The position numbers were made by a program, and so were the translations under genes. From Liolophura sinensis (lineage: Eukaryota > Mollusca > Polyplacophora > Chitonida > Chitonidae), in assembly GCF_032854445.1 (NCBI RefSeq), contig NC_088300.1, positions 1,610,001 through 1,674,000 of the forward strand: 64,000 nt of DNA, read 5' to 3'. Position 1 is the first letter of the stretch. Every line of letters begins with the position of its first letter. Shown here in pieces: positions 22,963 to 35,275 of this stretch. The notes below the pieces were generated by a model. The model was given only the letters and a program-made list of their open reading frames with translations. It was not told the origin of the DNA and searched no databases.

Positions 22963-23645
22963 AACTTTAAATTATTTATTATTCATTATTCATTTATCGA
23001 CTGTTTTAGAGCACTATAGAGTACCACATACAGGTTAGATATACCTTTATTCGCCAGTGTGTGGAACACCCTCCAAAACTCTGCTGTAGTTGCATGTATA
23101 TATTCAGAAGCAGTACATTTCCGAGTCTTGTGATTCTTAGACAATCAGGAAGCACTACAAACAAACTGGCATTTGCAGACTTACGCGTTTACAATGTTAA
23201 ATGGGGGAAATAATGTTGAAATCGGAATAGTTTGGCTATTAAATTCAGACCAGTGGCGTCTGATGATAACATCAATGCATTTCTTACATAATTCAACTTA
23301 AGCCATAGTGCTGAAGGGGGTGGGGGGTGGGGGGGGGGGGGGGGTGGTAATTTGATACTATGTAAGCATTTACATGAGTAGTTAGAATGAAACCCTAAGT
23401 GTGGTAAATCTTTTGTGGTCGAAACAGACATTCGGATACTAACAAATAAGCACTTTCCAGGTCAATAATCACAAGGCCAATTCCCAAAACGTCGTTTAAC
23501 ACAAACCACCAAAGAACTAAGAAAGTATTTAAAGTACGAAAATAGGACAGAATCATGCAAAGGTAAGCAGTCAACAGTTTTCAATGATTTTGGGAAGACC
23601 CAATGTATGTTCTAGGCGACTGAGTGAAATCAGTATTCAAATTTT
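22963..23645. other. Unassigned DNA with a G-rich tract
   Basis: A nearly pure G tract lies at about 23317-23347 (GGGGTGGGG then a long G run), a likely polymorphic and hard-to-sequence site. Otherwise no motif. Confidence 0.45.
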
Positions 23646-23649
23646 GTCC

Positions 23650-23735
23650 CATACAGAAATATCAGTTGTCAGTAACAAAATATGTATCTCAGTTGCGCTT
23701 TGATTGCAACTGTTAACATATCCAACGTCACAGAC
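23650..23735 (+). repeat. Dispersed repeat fragment related to 40400-40490
   Basis: ATATGTATCTCAGTTGCGCT and TTGATTGCAACTGTTAACAT then ATCCAACGT line up with AAATATGTATCTTTCGCTTT and the following bases at 40430-40480. The match shows a shared dispersed repeat lying next to an array in both places. Confidence 0.6.
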
Positions 23736-24075
23736 AGCCGTATTTCACCGGTTACGTGTGACCATAAGCCAACTAACACACTATCACCGCTGCTCTCGTT
23801 TTACTCTCTCTCTCTCTGCTGTAGCCGTATTTCACCAGTTACGTGTGACCATTTGCCAACTAACACACTATCACCACTGCTCCGGTTTTACTCTCCATGC
23901 TGTAGCCGTATTTCACCGTTTACGTGTGACCATTTGCCAACTAACACACTATCACCGCTGCTCTCGTTTTACTCTCTCTGCTGTAGCCGTATTTCACCGG
24001 TTACGTGTGACCATTTGCCAACTAACACACTATCACCGCAGCTCTCGTTTTACTCTCCATGCTGTAGTCCTTTGT
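23736..24075. repeat. Tandem repeat, about 81-bp unit, 4 copies
   Basis: CCGTATTTCACCGGTTACGT starts each unit, followed by CCAACTAACACACTATCACC and CGTTTTACTCTC. The first unit has an expanded CT run. Confidence 0.92.
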
Positions 24076-24149
24076 ATGATAGCCCTGATAACATCAGTTC
24101 AACCTCAAAACAAGCTCTTCCTGTAAGGCTTCGGTTTTAAGGCAGGGAT

Positions 24150-24275
24150 TTCCTCAGCAACATTGCTAGGTGCGGTTTTTGCATTCTTCGGCTTCCATCC
24201 ATGAATCGGCGTTGTGCAGTGAAATATTCTTAGCTAAGGCGGAAAACACCAAAAAAGAAAGAATAAAGTAAATGT
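24150..24275 (+). repeat. Highly diverged short SINE copy
   Basis: GTGAAATATTCTTAGCTAAG and GCGGAAAACACCAAAAAAGA match the tail of the short SINE, and the upstream CTCAGCAACATTGCTAGGTG matches its CAGCAACCTGCGGATGG part loosely. Confidence 0.5.
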
Positions 24276-24924
24276 GGCTCACGTATCCTGCAGGACAAAT
24301 CGGATACGATTTTCTACATTTACACGTGTCCAGATGTTTATGATTCTGAAATACCGAACCCAGAACCACGTATTCTGGAGACATTTGCGAATGAATATTA
24401 ATGCCGTCCATAAAACCGTACATTGCTGAACCTTTTATTTGATGATGCCCCTTGGCACTGTTCTTGGAATTGTGTGGTAGACGTGTAATCGATGTCTCAG
24501 TACACACTTAACAAGGCAGGGTACTAAAGCAAGGACCAGACTTGTAAAGCACAGCTCACCGTACACGGTGTGAACATAAATATCTAACAGAATATAACGT
24601 AGCTGCGTGTACCTTTTCACATCCAGGCGCCATTATATATTTCATTGTGAACAGCCAAGATGGTCTCGGGACTAAATGAATATAGTTCAGATAAAAATAC
24701 TGAATTCACTTGGTGATCTCTTCAACTTTAGCTTCATGTAAGGCAAAAGCACCGGTAGTGTACGTGTGAGGAAATTGTTCATTTCATTCTGTGTGATCTC
24801 TTGTTTGAAGAGCGATTTCTGGAAGGTGTAAACATTAACTAAGCGTCTAGCCCTTGACTAGATGTAATTATAAGGTAACAAAGGTGACGATTACTCTGAC
24901 GAATTGAATTTTGTGGCTTACGCT
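24276..24924. other. Unassigned DNA
   Basis: No recognised motif in this stretch. Confidence 0.4.
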
Positions 24925-25112
24925 CAGTGTACATGGCAAGTAACATGACACCGCGCCAGTATACATGGCAAGTAACATGACACCGAGCCAGTATACATGG
25001 CAAGTAACATGACACCGCGCCAGCATACATGGCAAGTAACATGACACCGCGCCAGTATACATGGCAAGTAAAATGACACCGCGCCAGTATACATGGCAAG
25101 TAACATGACAGA
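24925..25112. repeat. Minisatellite, 32-bp unit, about 6 copies
   Basis: Unit words are ACATGGCAAGTAACATGACA and CCGCGCCAGTAT. Copies are nearly identical, with single-base variants such as CCGAGCCA and TAAAATGA. Confidence 0.95.
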
Positions 25113-25854
25113 GCAGGGAATGAACTCTTGGATTTATAGGTCGTGTCCAGCATTCTTGGTTTGAACAAAATTATTTTGCACAAATATTACTAAGTGTCAT
25201 CTTTTCATTGTTACATATACAGAAGGTCACACGAGAAATATATCTATGGCCAGGCAACGGTGAACAGATAGAGTAAATCCTGGAAACTACGTGGGTTGTG
25301 ACTCCCTGGGGATTGGCTCCATGTCATACCGTCATTGATTTACCTGTCTCAGACACAGAGCTCATTTCACGTGAGACCATACGATACATACACGGCAACT
25401 GTCACACCTGTGCGCCTCAATAATCCAGGGGCCAATCCTGTCCACTTAATTCAAGCTGGTTTCAAATCATGTACTGTCTCCAGTTTCTTGATAAATTTTT
25501 ATTATATTGTCATTCGTTTGCTAACCTACTCGATACAACCACAGGGGCTCTAATTTAGCAACCTTATGGTACTCATTTACCCAATCTTGAAACATATCTG
25601 AAAAGAATTATCGGTATAAATATATTAAAAGTACATCGGCAATGTGTCAAAATTCGGGAAATAAAGCTTCCAACCACCAAAATTTCTACCTAGTTCTCTA
25701 CCTTAGAAAATATATTACACGTATGCTGTTGGAATGTCAAGTGCTCAGGTCTTTTTGTCAACGCAATAAAATTGACTTTGATACTCAAAAATCCAACGGT
25801 CGTCTCCTTCAGCCATTCCATTCATTTCTTGTACAGCTCAACACAACCGCTACG
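25113..25854. other. Unassigned DNA
   Basis: No recognised motif in this stretch. It runs directly into the 58-bp array. Confidence 0.4.
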
Positions 25855-27785
25855 GAGAGTGGAAGCATGGCATTGTTACAAGACCGTGGATAATACAGGG
25901 ATCACTGTCACGGAGTGTGGAAGCATGGCATTGTTACAAGACCGTGGATAATACAGCGATCACTGTCACGGAGTGTGGAAGCATGGCATTGTTACACGAC
26001 CGTGGATAATACAGCGATCACTGCCACGGAGTGTGGAAGTATGGCATTGTTACAAGACCGTGGATAATACAGCGATCACTGCCACGGAGTGTGGAAGCAT
26101 GGCATTGTTACAAGACCGTGGATAATACAGGGATCACTGTCACGGAGTGTGGAAGCATGGCATTGTTACAAGACCGTGGATAATACAGCGATCACTGCCA
26201 CGGAGAGTGGAAGCATGGCAGCGTTACATGACCGTGGATAATACAGGGATCACTGCCACGGAGAGTGGAAGCATGCCAGCGTTACATAACCGTGGATAAT
26301 ACAGGGATCATTGCCACGGAGAGTGGAAGTACGACTATGTTACAAGACCGTGGATAATACAGGGATCACTGCCACGGAGAGTGGAAGCATGGCATTATTA
26401 CAAGACCGTGGATAATACAGGGATCACTTCCACGGAGAGTGGAAGTATGGCATTCTTACAACACCGTGGATAATACAGCGATCACTGCCACGGACAGTGG
26501 AAGCATGAAAGTGTTACAAGATCGTAGATAATACAGGGATCACTGCCACGGAGAGTGGAAGCATGGCATTATTACAAGACCGTGGATAATACAGCGATCA
26601 CTGCCACGGAGTGTGGAAGCATGGCATTGTTACAAGACCGTGGATTATACAGCGATCACTGCAACGGAGTGTGGAAGCATGGCATTGTTACAAGACCGTG
26701 GATAATACAGGGATCACTGCCACGGAGAGTGGAAGCATGGCAGCGTTACATAACCGTGGATAATACACGGATCACTGCCACAGAGAGTGGAAGCATGGCA
26801 GCGTTACATAACCGTGGATAATACAGGGATCATTGCCACGGAGAGTGGAAGTACGACTATGTTACAAGACCGTGGATAATACAGGGATCACTGCAACGGA
26901 GAGTGGAAGCATGGCATTATTACAAGACCGTGGATAATACAGGGATCACTTCCACGGACAGTGGAAGTATGGCATTGTTACAAGACCGTGAATAATACAG
27001 CGATCACTGCCACGGAGAGTGGAAGCATGGAAGTGTTACAAGACCGTGGATAATACAGGGATCACTGCCACGGAGAGTGGAAGCATGGCATTATTACAAG
27101 ACCGTGGATAATACAGGGATCACTGCCATGGACAGTGGAAGTATGGCATTCTTACAAGACCGTGGATAATACAGGGATCACTTCCACGGACAGTGGAAGT
27201 ATGGCATTGTTACAACACGGTGAATAATACAGCGATCACTGCCACGGAGAGTGGAAGCATGGCAGCGTTACATAACCGTGGATAATACAGGGATCACTGC
27301 CATGGACAGTGGAAGTATGGCATTCTTACAAGACCGTGGATAATACAGCGATCACTGCCACGGAGTGTGGAAGCATGGCAGTGTTACAAGACCGTGGATA
27401 ATACAGGGATCACTGCCACGGAGAGTGGAAGCGTGGCAGTGTTACAAGACCGTGGATAATACAGGGATCACTGCCACGGAGAGTGGAAGCGTGGCAGTGT
27501 TACATAACCGTAGATAATACAGGGACCATTGCCACGGAGAGTGGAAGCGTGGCAGTGTTACAAGACCGTGGATAATACAGGGATCATTGCCACGGAGAGT
27601 GGAAGCGTGGCAGTGTTACAAGACCGTGGATAATACAGGGATCACTGCCACGGAGTGTGGAAGCGTGGCATTGTTACAACACTGTGGATAATACAGGGAC
27701 CACTGCCACGGAGAGTGGAAGTACGACTATGTTACAAGACCGTGATAATAGAGGGATCACTGCCACGGAGAGTGGAAGCATGGAA
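25855..27785. repeat. Minisatellite, 58-bp unit, about 33 copies, with higher-order structure
   Basis: Unit words are GTGGAAGCATGGCATTGTTA, CAAGACCGTGGATAATACAG and GATCACTGCCACGGAGA. Marked variants (CAGCGTTACATAACC, TACGACTATG, GCATTATTAC, and GATCACTTCCACGG) recur in the same order 522 bases apart, that is nine units: the block at 26213-26560 matches 26735-27082. This is the largest array in the window. Confidence 0.96.
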
Positions 27786-30571
27786 TTGTTACAACATCTG
27801 CATGGAGAAGTGAACATGACTAATCGCTCTTTAGAACTCTGGAACAACATGGTTGTTCTGACAAAAAAGTATTCATTAACTGTCCATGCTAACAAAAAGC
27901 GTCTGTATCATCAAATGTGAGGACCCGACTCGAAATTCTCACATTTTGATGCCTTTTTCCTGAAGTTCCTTCATACTGTGAGATGCGGGCCATTTTACAT
28001 TTTGTAAATATAAGGTAGGTTAGGGTGGGGGACATGGGGTTGTGGATTTGAGTGTCTGGCTGGAACAAAGCGAATCACTCGATCAGGGACGGTTTTAACT
28101 GATACATATTATTGACAACCTGGCCTTTTGTTCTCAGTAAATGGCCTGAAGGGCGATTCATTGTTTCAGTAACTATCCTGAATTATGATTCCACAGTTCC
28201 ATAGAGTGTTCGAAATTTCTTCATAGATAAACTAATAAACAGGCATAAAGCAAACAGGCATAAAGCAAACAAAAAAACATGCAAAGAAACGGTCACAAAA
28301 AAGATAAAGGAAAAAAAACATTAAAACATTGAAACAGTCAAGCAAACAGAGAGATAAATGTCAATAAATCAGACAAAAAAATTAACAAAAATTTGAAATA
28401 CAAAAAGATATGACTGACAGATACAGCAGGGGGCCAGGTAAAAACTTGACCAATGAAATCATCAATTGACAAAAGCTAAAATTTTGTTTTATACACCGTG
28501 TTAGCATGAAGAATAAAGCGGCCATGAATGTTCTTGACATGAGGAGTGTGATAAACGCTTATCATAAATTCAAAAACTTCCTCCTGTTAGCTGGGAAGTC
28601 TCACCAAATATGCCTTGGTTATAACCAAGCATCTCCTCATTTTCATAAAGACACTAACGGCAATAAGAAATATTAAACGACTGCGATCGGTGATTGTACA
28701 ATTGTATGCTGCTGTATTCCAATGTGTAACAGGCAATTGCGCGTGCAACGGTGTTCTGTTGATAATAATGCAAGAAAGCCCGATGATTGCCGGCACATAT
28801 TCTTGCCTATTCACTAACGAACAGCTGGTCTGGGTGGGTTCGTTATTAGGCCCACGGCTGTTGTAAGCCACAACCATTGAAAAATCAACCTTGCAGGTTG
28901 AGTGGCCTGCGATTCCACACGATGGGAAGCTCGTCACAGTCGGCGATCTCCGAAATTCCCACTGAAAGCAGTACATCAACAAATGTGATCTGGTGGCTGA
29001 ACTACCACAAGAGGCTGTCCTGTTGAATGAAATTCATGAGTGCAGTTCCTGATGACGTATCTCGGCTTTTATCGAAAGGAACCAGCACCCGAATTCAATA
29101 AGCGCTACATTAGTCAGCATGGGTCTCTGTGGTCTGCTGAGAGATTCCACTGGCCTCATTTGAATTGGCCACTCTGGGCACCAGTATTATTCCGGTTCAC
29201 AGCCGGAATTGCGATTCAAACTTATCACCTTTCTTCTGCACAACTTGAAAGATATGGCTAATGAAAATATACTGATTCTTTTCATTTTACGCTTACAATA
29301 AATATCTGAAAAAGATTACCCTCTATAACGACTATAACTAAGCGCTTCCAAAACAAAACATTTAACTTTTAATTGACGCGTTGTTCTAAAGATACGCTTT
29401 TGTCTCATGTCCCGTGCCTATTTACATGATATCTTTCATGTTGAGGTGATAGGAGATCTGGCTGAGCACTTCTCCGAACCTGGTAATGGTAGAAAACATC
29501 GCTTTGCTGCCAGCTACCAGGACGGACTATATATAATTTCATTAATTTCCACCACGTCTCTCAGCGGCGACGGAGGGTAAATAGCAATTACATAAACTCG
29601 TCTACCAAAGAAGCAGGAGGCGATGCGGTTTGTTAGATATCAGGAAGCCACACAGATGACTTGAATACGGGAACAAGTCCAATGTATTGATTAACTCTTG
29701 CATGTGCTTTCAGCTTTTATCCAAAGATCTCAAAGCTACAGACCGACGCTAAGCTGGTCATTAAAATCTGCACACGTCTCACCCAACTCTCCTGCGACTG
29801 TGGCTCTTTGATAAAACTAGGATTTCTAGAATGTCGGTGTTTGATAATATTGAATTTCACTCCAAATTTTGTGTTCACCCTATCTGTAAAATAGTGCTCT
29901 TGACAGGCATCAATTCGTTACCATAGTGACGTAAATGTCAGCTTGACAGTCTTGGAATTTCTACCTTGTTAAACTTGCCGGACGCCGTCCTGCTGATTTT
30001 CGGCTTGAGTTTGAACGTTGCTCATTGGTCGATATCAGAGCGTGTCACTATTGATCACGTGTTTGGCGGCTCGTGCTCTACAGCTGGCTGGGGTCAATCT
30101 GGTGAGCACTTGACTATTCTCTTAACCGGCCATGGGTTTATGTCAGACTAAGAACTCTTCAAAGAGCACTTCTATTGTAGCCTAGTGACCATGATTGTTT
30201 AACAGCCCGTGTTATACTATTGTAGTTGAAAACCCAAATCGAAAATGTTTCCACGTGAAACAAAAAATGTACTGCGTAATGTACCAGGTACACACTCCTC
30301 TTCGTTTTCCTTTTCTCGTTCGTTAGTTTTTGTTGATGTTTGCTCTGTACCGGAAATCAATGTTTGACATATTCATGCTGTCTTTCCTCCGCAATGTTCA
30401 ATATGATAACCCTATAATTTGACTATAGAGAACAAATCAAGATTGCTCTTTCAGTGAACTAAGTGATATAGCCCATGTCTACTGTATCAAAATGATTAGT
30501 GGAAATCAATCCTTATCAAAAACTCCTCACCTTTATGTCACACATTTTTGGCAAGTATACATTGGCATATA
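27786..30571. other. Unassigned DNA up to the assembly gap
   Basis: No known domain found. 28240-28410 is A-rich low-complexity sequence with a short AGGCATAAAGCAAAC duplication. Frames at 28587-28982 (minus) and 28615-28866 (plus) overlap and cannot both be real; neither shows a family. Confidence 0.35.
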
Positions 30572-30771
30572 NNNNNNNNNNNNNNNNNNNNNNNNNNNNN
30601 NNNNNNNNNNNNNNNNNNNNNNNNNNNNNNNNNNNNNNNNNNNNNNNNNNNNNNNNNNNNNNNNNNNNNNNNNNNNNNNNNNNNNNNNNNNNNNNNNNNN
30701 NNNNNNNNNNNNNNNNNNNNNNNNNNNNNNNNNNNNNNNNNNNNNNNNNNNNNNNNNNNNNNNNNNNNNNN
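30572..30771. other. Assembly gap of 200 N
   Basis: Exactly 200 undetermined bases. The round number suggests a placeholder of unknown true length. Flanks read GGCATATA and CATATAGG, so the two sides share CATATA. Confidence 0.99.
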
Positions 30772-31345
30772 CATATAGGTTCGTGAATACAGCATTGATT
30801 AATCGGAGTCTTATTTGATAGGGTCATAGTGCCTTATACCGTAATAAAATAATCCAGATGTCTCTAAGTCGGCTAAGAGAGTCCAATGTGAAATAGGGTA
30901 TGAAGTGTAAGAGATCATTGGAAACTTGGAGAAGAGTTCACATGCTTGCTACCTAGTCTTGATTTATGGAAGCAGTCAGTAGACCAATAACCGATGTGTA
31001 AGGCCTCGCCATGATCATTCTCTCACTGACCTTAGCCCTGGTACTCAGTGGGTTATCTCACCAACTGTACACGCCACTCAGCGTTTTCGCTAGCCCAAGC
31101 CGTCTGGACAGCCTCGTGTACAGAATTCTGTATACAGGGGTAGATATCGATTTTGGGGAAGGTTTCCAGTAACAGGGGAAATTCTCCCCAGTTTGCCGGA
31201 ATTACTTAACAGTCTGGTCACATTTCTTACAGATAAGATTTATTCTTCGAGGCAAGGAATAAATTGGCAGAACATGGTTGGAAGGCTCGACAAACTGCTC
31301 ACAGCGCAGTGTTTGTCAGTTTGGTGGACAGGTCTCTGTCGGCCG
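30772..31345. other. Unassigned DNA right of the gap
   Basis: No recognised motif. Confidence 0.4.
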
Positions 31346-31705
31346 AGCGGTGTAGACTGCCTGCGTTCACACTGGCACTTTATAGTCCTCAGACGGTGTA
31401 GACTGCCTGTGTTCACACCAGCCCTCTATTGGCCTCAACAGCCGGTGTAGACTGCCTGTGTTCACACCAGCCCTCTATAGGCCTCAACAGCCGGTGTAGA
31501 CTGCCTGTGTTCACACCAGCCCTCTATAGGCCTCAACAGCCGGTGTAGACTGCCTGTGTTCACACCAGCCCTCTATAGGCCTCAACAGCCGGTGTAGACT
31601 GCCTGCGTTCAAACCAGCCCTCTATAGGCCTCAACAGCCGGTGTAGACTGCCTGCGTTCACACCAGCACTATACAGACCTTGGCAGTAGTTTATAGCCCT
31701 CAACA
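31346..31705. repeat. Minisatellite, 49-bp unit, about 7 copies
   Basis: Unit words are GGTGTAGACTGCCTGTGTTC and ACACCAGCCCTCTATAGGCC then TCAACAGCC. Middle copies are almost identical; both edges are diverged. Confidence 0.94.
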
Positions 31706-32453
31706 GCCGTATTGGTTGCTGGAATCTAGCTTATTTCCCCAACACTGTGACCTCGTGTCATGATATTTGTCGGGTACCTGATCCGGATCGAAGGTTTACC
31801 CAACCCATATACCAAGTATTCTCATGAAATATTCCTGAATGCCTCACAAAGCGGTATCACAAAGCGGTCGACGGCGTATTTATGTGTACATGTAGTCATA
31901 CATGACACTAGCTGGAGACCTCTGGTCTACCACCTTTAAAACTCTAAAAACGTGTAAGTTAAACATTCTTGAGTATGACATTAAACAATTATCAAAGAAA
32001 TAAGCAGAATCCTTCAGAACCCTTACGTACCCACTGTACATCTTGATACAAGTCACCCACTAATCTCATGATCATCGGAATAATTAGACATTTTGGGCTA
32101 TTTAATCATCATGACAGACCTGCTTCTGCTTGGAATCTTGGCACGTCAAGAAGCCGAGTAGCCACATGTAGCGATTCGGCGGATAATTTTGGCGGTTCAG
32201 CGATGTTTGGATGGTACTCCCTGGTTATGGAACAACCAAGTCACGACAATGAAATGAGAAGTTAAAAACGACATCAGGCCTGCGTCATAGTGTACAGACC
32301 GTCTGTCTGCAGAATGTTGACAATGTCAAATAATATGTGTTAGTTTGGTTTGTCGTTAGTTACGAGTGCTTCCGCAGCCGAATGGTTAACGTGCAATGGC
32401 AGTAGAATGACTTCAGAGTCTCTCATCATTGCTGGTATCCTCTTCGTTCGTAC
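31706..32453. other. Unassigned DNA
   Basis: A degraded SINE-like tail (GAGTATGACATTAAACAATT) occurs near 31972. No coding motif seen. Confidence 0.35.
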
Positions 32454-32580
32454 GTAAAATGATCTGCTAGCAACCTACGGATGGATCTTTGCGGTTTCCT
32501 CTTCACGCCCCCCCCCCCCCCCCGGCCTTCATAAGGCCGACCACCGTCGTATAAGTGAATATTTACATTATCAATCAAAT
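32454..32580 (+). repeat. Short SINE copy interrupted by a long C run
   Basis: CTAGCAACCTACGGATGGAT and CACCGTCGTATAAGTGAATA are the family words. Between them the usual GGTTTCC part is followed by a run of about 17 C at 32509-32523. The 3' tail is lost. Confidence 0.7.
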
Positions 32581-33084
32581 AGATATTAGAGGTTATGTAC
32601 CTTTCTATGCCCGTGCAATCGTTCACTGCAAATAAGTGAAGATGAATGAAAAATGACATATGAAGAAGGTGAATAAAGACATCTTCGTAAGGGGAAGCTT
32701 GAGGCTAGGATACCATTTTAATATAGTAGGTAATTCATACATGCTTACTTCAGCTGACCGTAGCTAGCTGTATAGCTGTGCGTGACCCCAGACGAATATT
32801 ATACCCTCCAATGGCAGGCTTCCTTGATGTGCAAACGCAGATTTCGGTGAAAGAAAAACTAGGGCTTAGGTCATAGTAACTTGTCCAGGATACACGCCAT
32901 GTTTGTTCTTTAACGTAGGGAAACTTGACGCTTTCTACATAAAGGTCTTCACATTAGTAAATGCTTTCTGAAAAACAACACATACGCAGATCAAACACGG
33001 AAACCTTACAACTATTGTCCCACTTCTGGCTTCTGCTATCGTCACCGATGAACGTGGCTGTCCACTTGTTACACAGACGTTTTC
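32581..33084. other. Unassigned DNA
   Basis: No recognised motif. It may include more of the degraded retrotransposon whose RNase H remnant follows. Confidence 0.35.
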
Positions 33085-33960
33085 GTACTACAGGTTATCT
33101 AATAATCGACATTGCTGAAATGAGATTGCGTAAACTTCCAGAAGAACGTACTTGTCTCTCACTGAAAGCCAAGAATGTTTTTATTTTCACACTGAAATCA
33201 GCTTAAGACGTCAGCATTCGAAATCAATACCTTCAAGCAATCAACTTGCCTGTTTGTCTTCATTTGTGAGATCCCCCAAAAAGATACCCCCTAAAAATGT
33301 TCTGATTCTTAAAATATTGGCCTTAAACAGAAAGCTAATTGGAAGACATTATGGCGTTATAGTATGTTGTATACCTAGTCATATTGATATTCTCGGAAAC
33401 ACTACCGTCGACAAGGAGGCTAAAGCTGTAAAAAAAAAAAACCACTATATGTAAAATTACAATTCCATTTACTCAATTTCGATCCAATATTCTGAAGTAT
33501 ATTCCTCCTTTTAGGCTGGTTGAATGGGACCTAGAAGTAGAAATAAAACTACATGCTACTCACTGTATCATTGCTTATATTCCTGGTAGTTTTTACGAGG
33601 TGTCGGGCATTCTCGTTTAACTGCACTTCATGTCAGCAAAGGTTCGACACATTGCTGGTTATGCTGTCATTGAACATTTGAAGGCAATTGGCATATATCC
33701 TAAAATATAATTCTTATATATCTACATAAAATTTTCTAACATATTTTTTAAAGACAGAAATTTTGTTTTAGAATTTTAACTGGTGTTTGTGTTTAGACTG
33801 GTTATAAAAATGCCATATGTTTTTGTTTCGTTTTTGACGTTCTATTTATTGCCTCGAAGACCATTTACTCCTAGTTTAAACATATTCTCGCCATGATATA
33901 TGGCTACCATATTACCAACGATGCGCTGACATTATCATCCATTCATTCTTTCTTTTACCA
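33085..33960 (+). pseudogene. Degenerate non-LTR retrotransposon 3' end (RNase H remnant and tail)
   Basis: The frame ending at 33454 contains PKNVLILKILALNRKLIGRH and VIVCCIPSHIDILGNTTVDK followed by EAKA. This is the C-terminal half of a Jockey-like RNase H domain (consensus W.PSH.GI.GNE.AD..AK), with the last catalytic Asp kept. An N-terminal part (AEMRLRKLPEERTCLSLKAK) lies in another frame that stops at 33206, so the domain is broken by a frameshift. Further on, at about 33600-33700, a CTSCQQRFDTLLVML piece fits the Cys-containing C-terminal region of such elements. The copy ends near 33885-33955 with ATGATATATGGCTACCATAT and a CCATTCATTC tail. The element is inactive and 5' truncated. 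Reverse transcriptase itself was not found upstream. Confidence 0.75.
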
Positions 33961-34544
33961 AAAATAATTTAAATTTTATAAAACTTTCGTAAAAGATGGC
34001 AACACTGCAAACATCTGTTGTGTGTGCAACAAGAGACATTGCCCGAACTTCTAATCCATTCCCTGCAGGGACAAACTTCGTAAACGTTTAATACAGCTAT
34101 GAAACAGAGCAATTCGCCATCAGCGTTTCTCTTGTGTAAGTGTTTGTTTGATGCATGTATTCTGGGCTCTATTATCATGGTCAGCTGAAATGGTGACAAT
34201 AATCAAGTAAGGCAACACAGAGCGTCAACACCTCAAACAATGAAGCCAAAATGCTACATCTTCCATATAATTCAGAACCATACGTTTGCCGTAACACCCT
34301 AGGGCCTGTTACACAAAGCCGGTCTTCACCCCCCAGTCAGCATGTGAAATGTGATTTCAATGCTTATTTTTTTTGTACGGAAAAAATTGGAAACGCTTAT
34401 CAGGCGTGATATTAAACAAAGGTTTTGCAAATATGAACCCCAGGATATATAATCAGCGTATTTTGTCGATGTTTTAAGTTTTTATTTATGCCATTCTTAT
34501 GACGTAGACTGGGACGATAAGAGGTGTCTACTGAAAAGCTGTGT
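33961..34544. other. Unassigned DNA
   Basis: No coding motif. Around 34320-34430 there is weak SINE-like sequence (GCGTGATATTAAACAAAGGT). Confidence 0.35.
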
Positions 34545-34680
34545 GTCACATGTGGCAAGTTTACTAGCCACTTGCCAAAGGCTGGTGGTTTGCTCTGTAT
34601 ACTCTTATTTCAACCGTGGCAACTACCGGCGTTCATGTAACAGAAATATCCTTGAATAAGGCATTAAACATGAATCAACC
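34545..34680 (+). repeat. Highly diverged short SINE copy
   Basis: ACTTGCCAAAGGCTGGTGGT matches the CAGCAACCTGCGGATGGTCG region loosely, and AATATCCTTGAATAAGGCAT then TAAACATGAATCAA matches the tail. Similar decay is seen at 49218-49325. Confidence 0.5.
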
Positions 34681-34734
34681 TGTGAATCTAGTGAAGGAAA
34701 TGCATGCTATTGTTGATTCTCTCCTGTAGAGATC

Positions 34735-35083
34735 GGCCCCGATAGCACAGTTGGTAGAGCGTCCGCTTCGGGAGCGATAGATCCAGGGTCAACCCTAGGT
34801 CGAGTTACACCTAAGACCTTAAAAGAGGACGTTGTAACTTCCTCGCTTGGCGTTCAGCATGAAGGGGATAGTGCAACGACTCGTTGACACGTGTCAGTAT
34901 AATGGATCAGGCTGGGCGCCTTACTTACCTTCTGTAATGCGTCTCCAGCAGCTCTAGATAAAACAATGGTGGAAATCCGTCCTGCAACAAAGAGGCACAT
35001 TACATGCACTCTAAGGATTCCTTCGTAGTCATATGACTGAAAAATTGTTAAGTACCACGTTAAACCCCAAGCACTCACTCACT
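34735..35083 (+). repeat. tRNA-headed SINE, near full length
   Basis: The head GATAGCACAGTTGGTAGAGC fits an A box (TRGCNNAGYNGG). About 40 bases later CCAGGGTCAACCCTAGGTCG fits a tRNA T-arm and B box. The body carries ACTTCCTCGCTTGGCGTTCA and GGTGGAAATCCGTCCTGCAA, both shared with 52063-52300. The tail reads GTTAAGTACCACGTTAAACC then CACTCACTCACTC. It is a tRNA-derived SINE about 350 bases long. Mollusc SINEs with conserved central domains (for example RUDI and MESC types) are candidates; the exact family was not determined. Confidence 0.85.
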
Positions 35084-35159
35084 CTATTGAAGAGGAACTG
35101 GTGTTGTTGTTATAGACTGACCGCACCATGGCTGAGACTGCCACTGTAAAATAAACAGT

Positions 35160-35275
35160 GGTCGTGCGTTTCCCCCGGGTTCTGCCCAGTTTTCTCCCAT
35201 CATGTCACTGGCCGCCGTCGTATAAGTGAAATATTCTTGAGTACGGCGTAAAACACCAATCAAATATAAATAAGT
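35160..35275 (+). repeat. Short SINE copy, 5' truncated
   Basis: GGTCGTGCGTTTCCCCCGGG, GGCCGCCGTCGTATAAGTGA and AGTACGGCGTAAAACACCAA are family words. It lies 75 bases beyond the tRNA-headed SINE. The target duplication is not clear. Confidence 0.88.

Noticed and set aside
28587-28982. 131-codon minus-strand frame
   Set aside because: An overlapping plus-strand frame is similarly open, there is no motif, and no good splice borders were found.
30492-30827. Frames spanning the run of N
   Set aside because: They are open only because N codons cannot be read as stops.
34735-34810. Functional tRNA gene
   Set aside because: A and B boxes are present but the acceptor stem does not pair, the sequence continues into a SINE body, and a headless copy exists at 52063. 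It is a SINE head.
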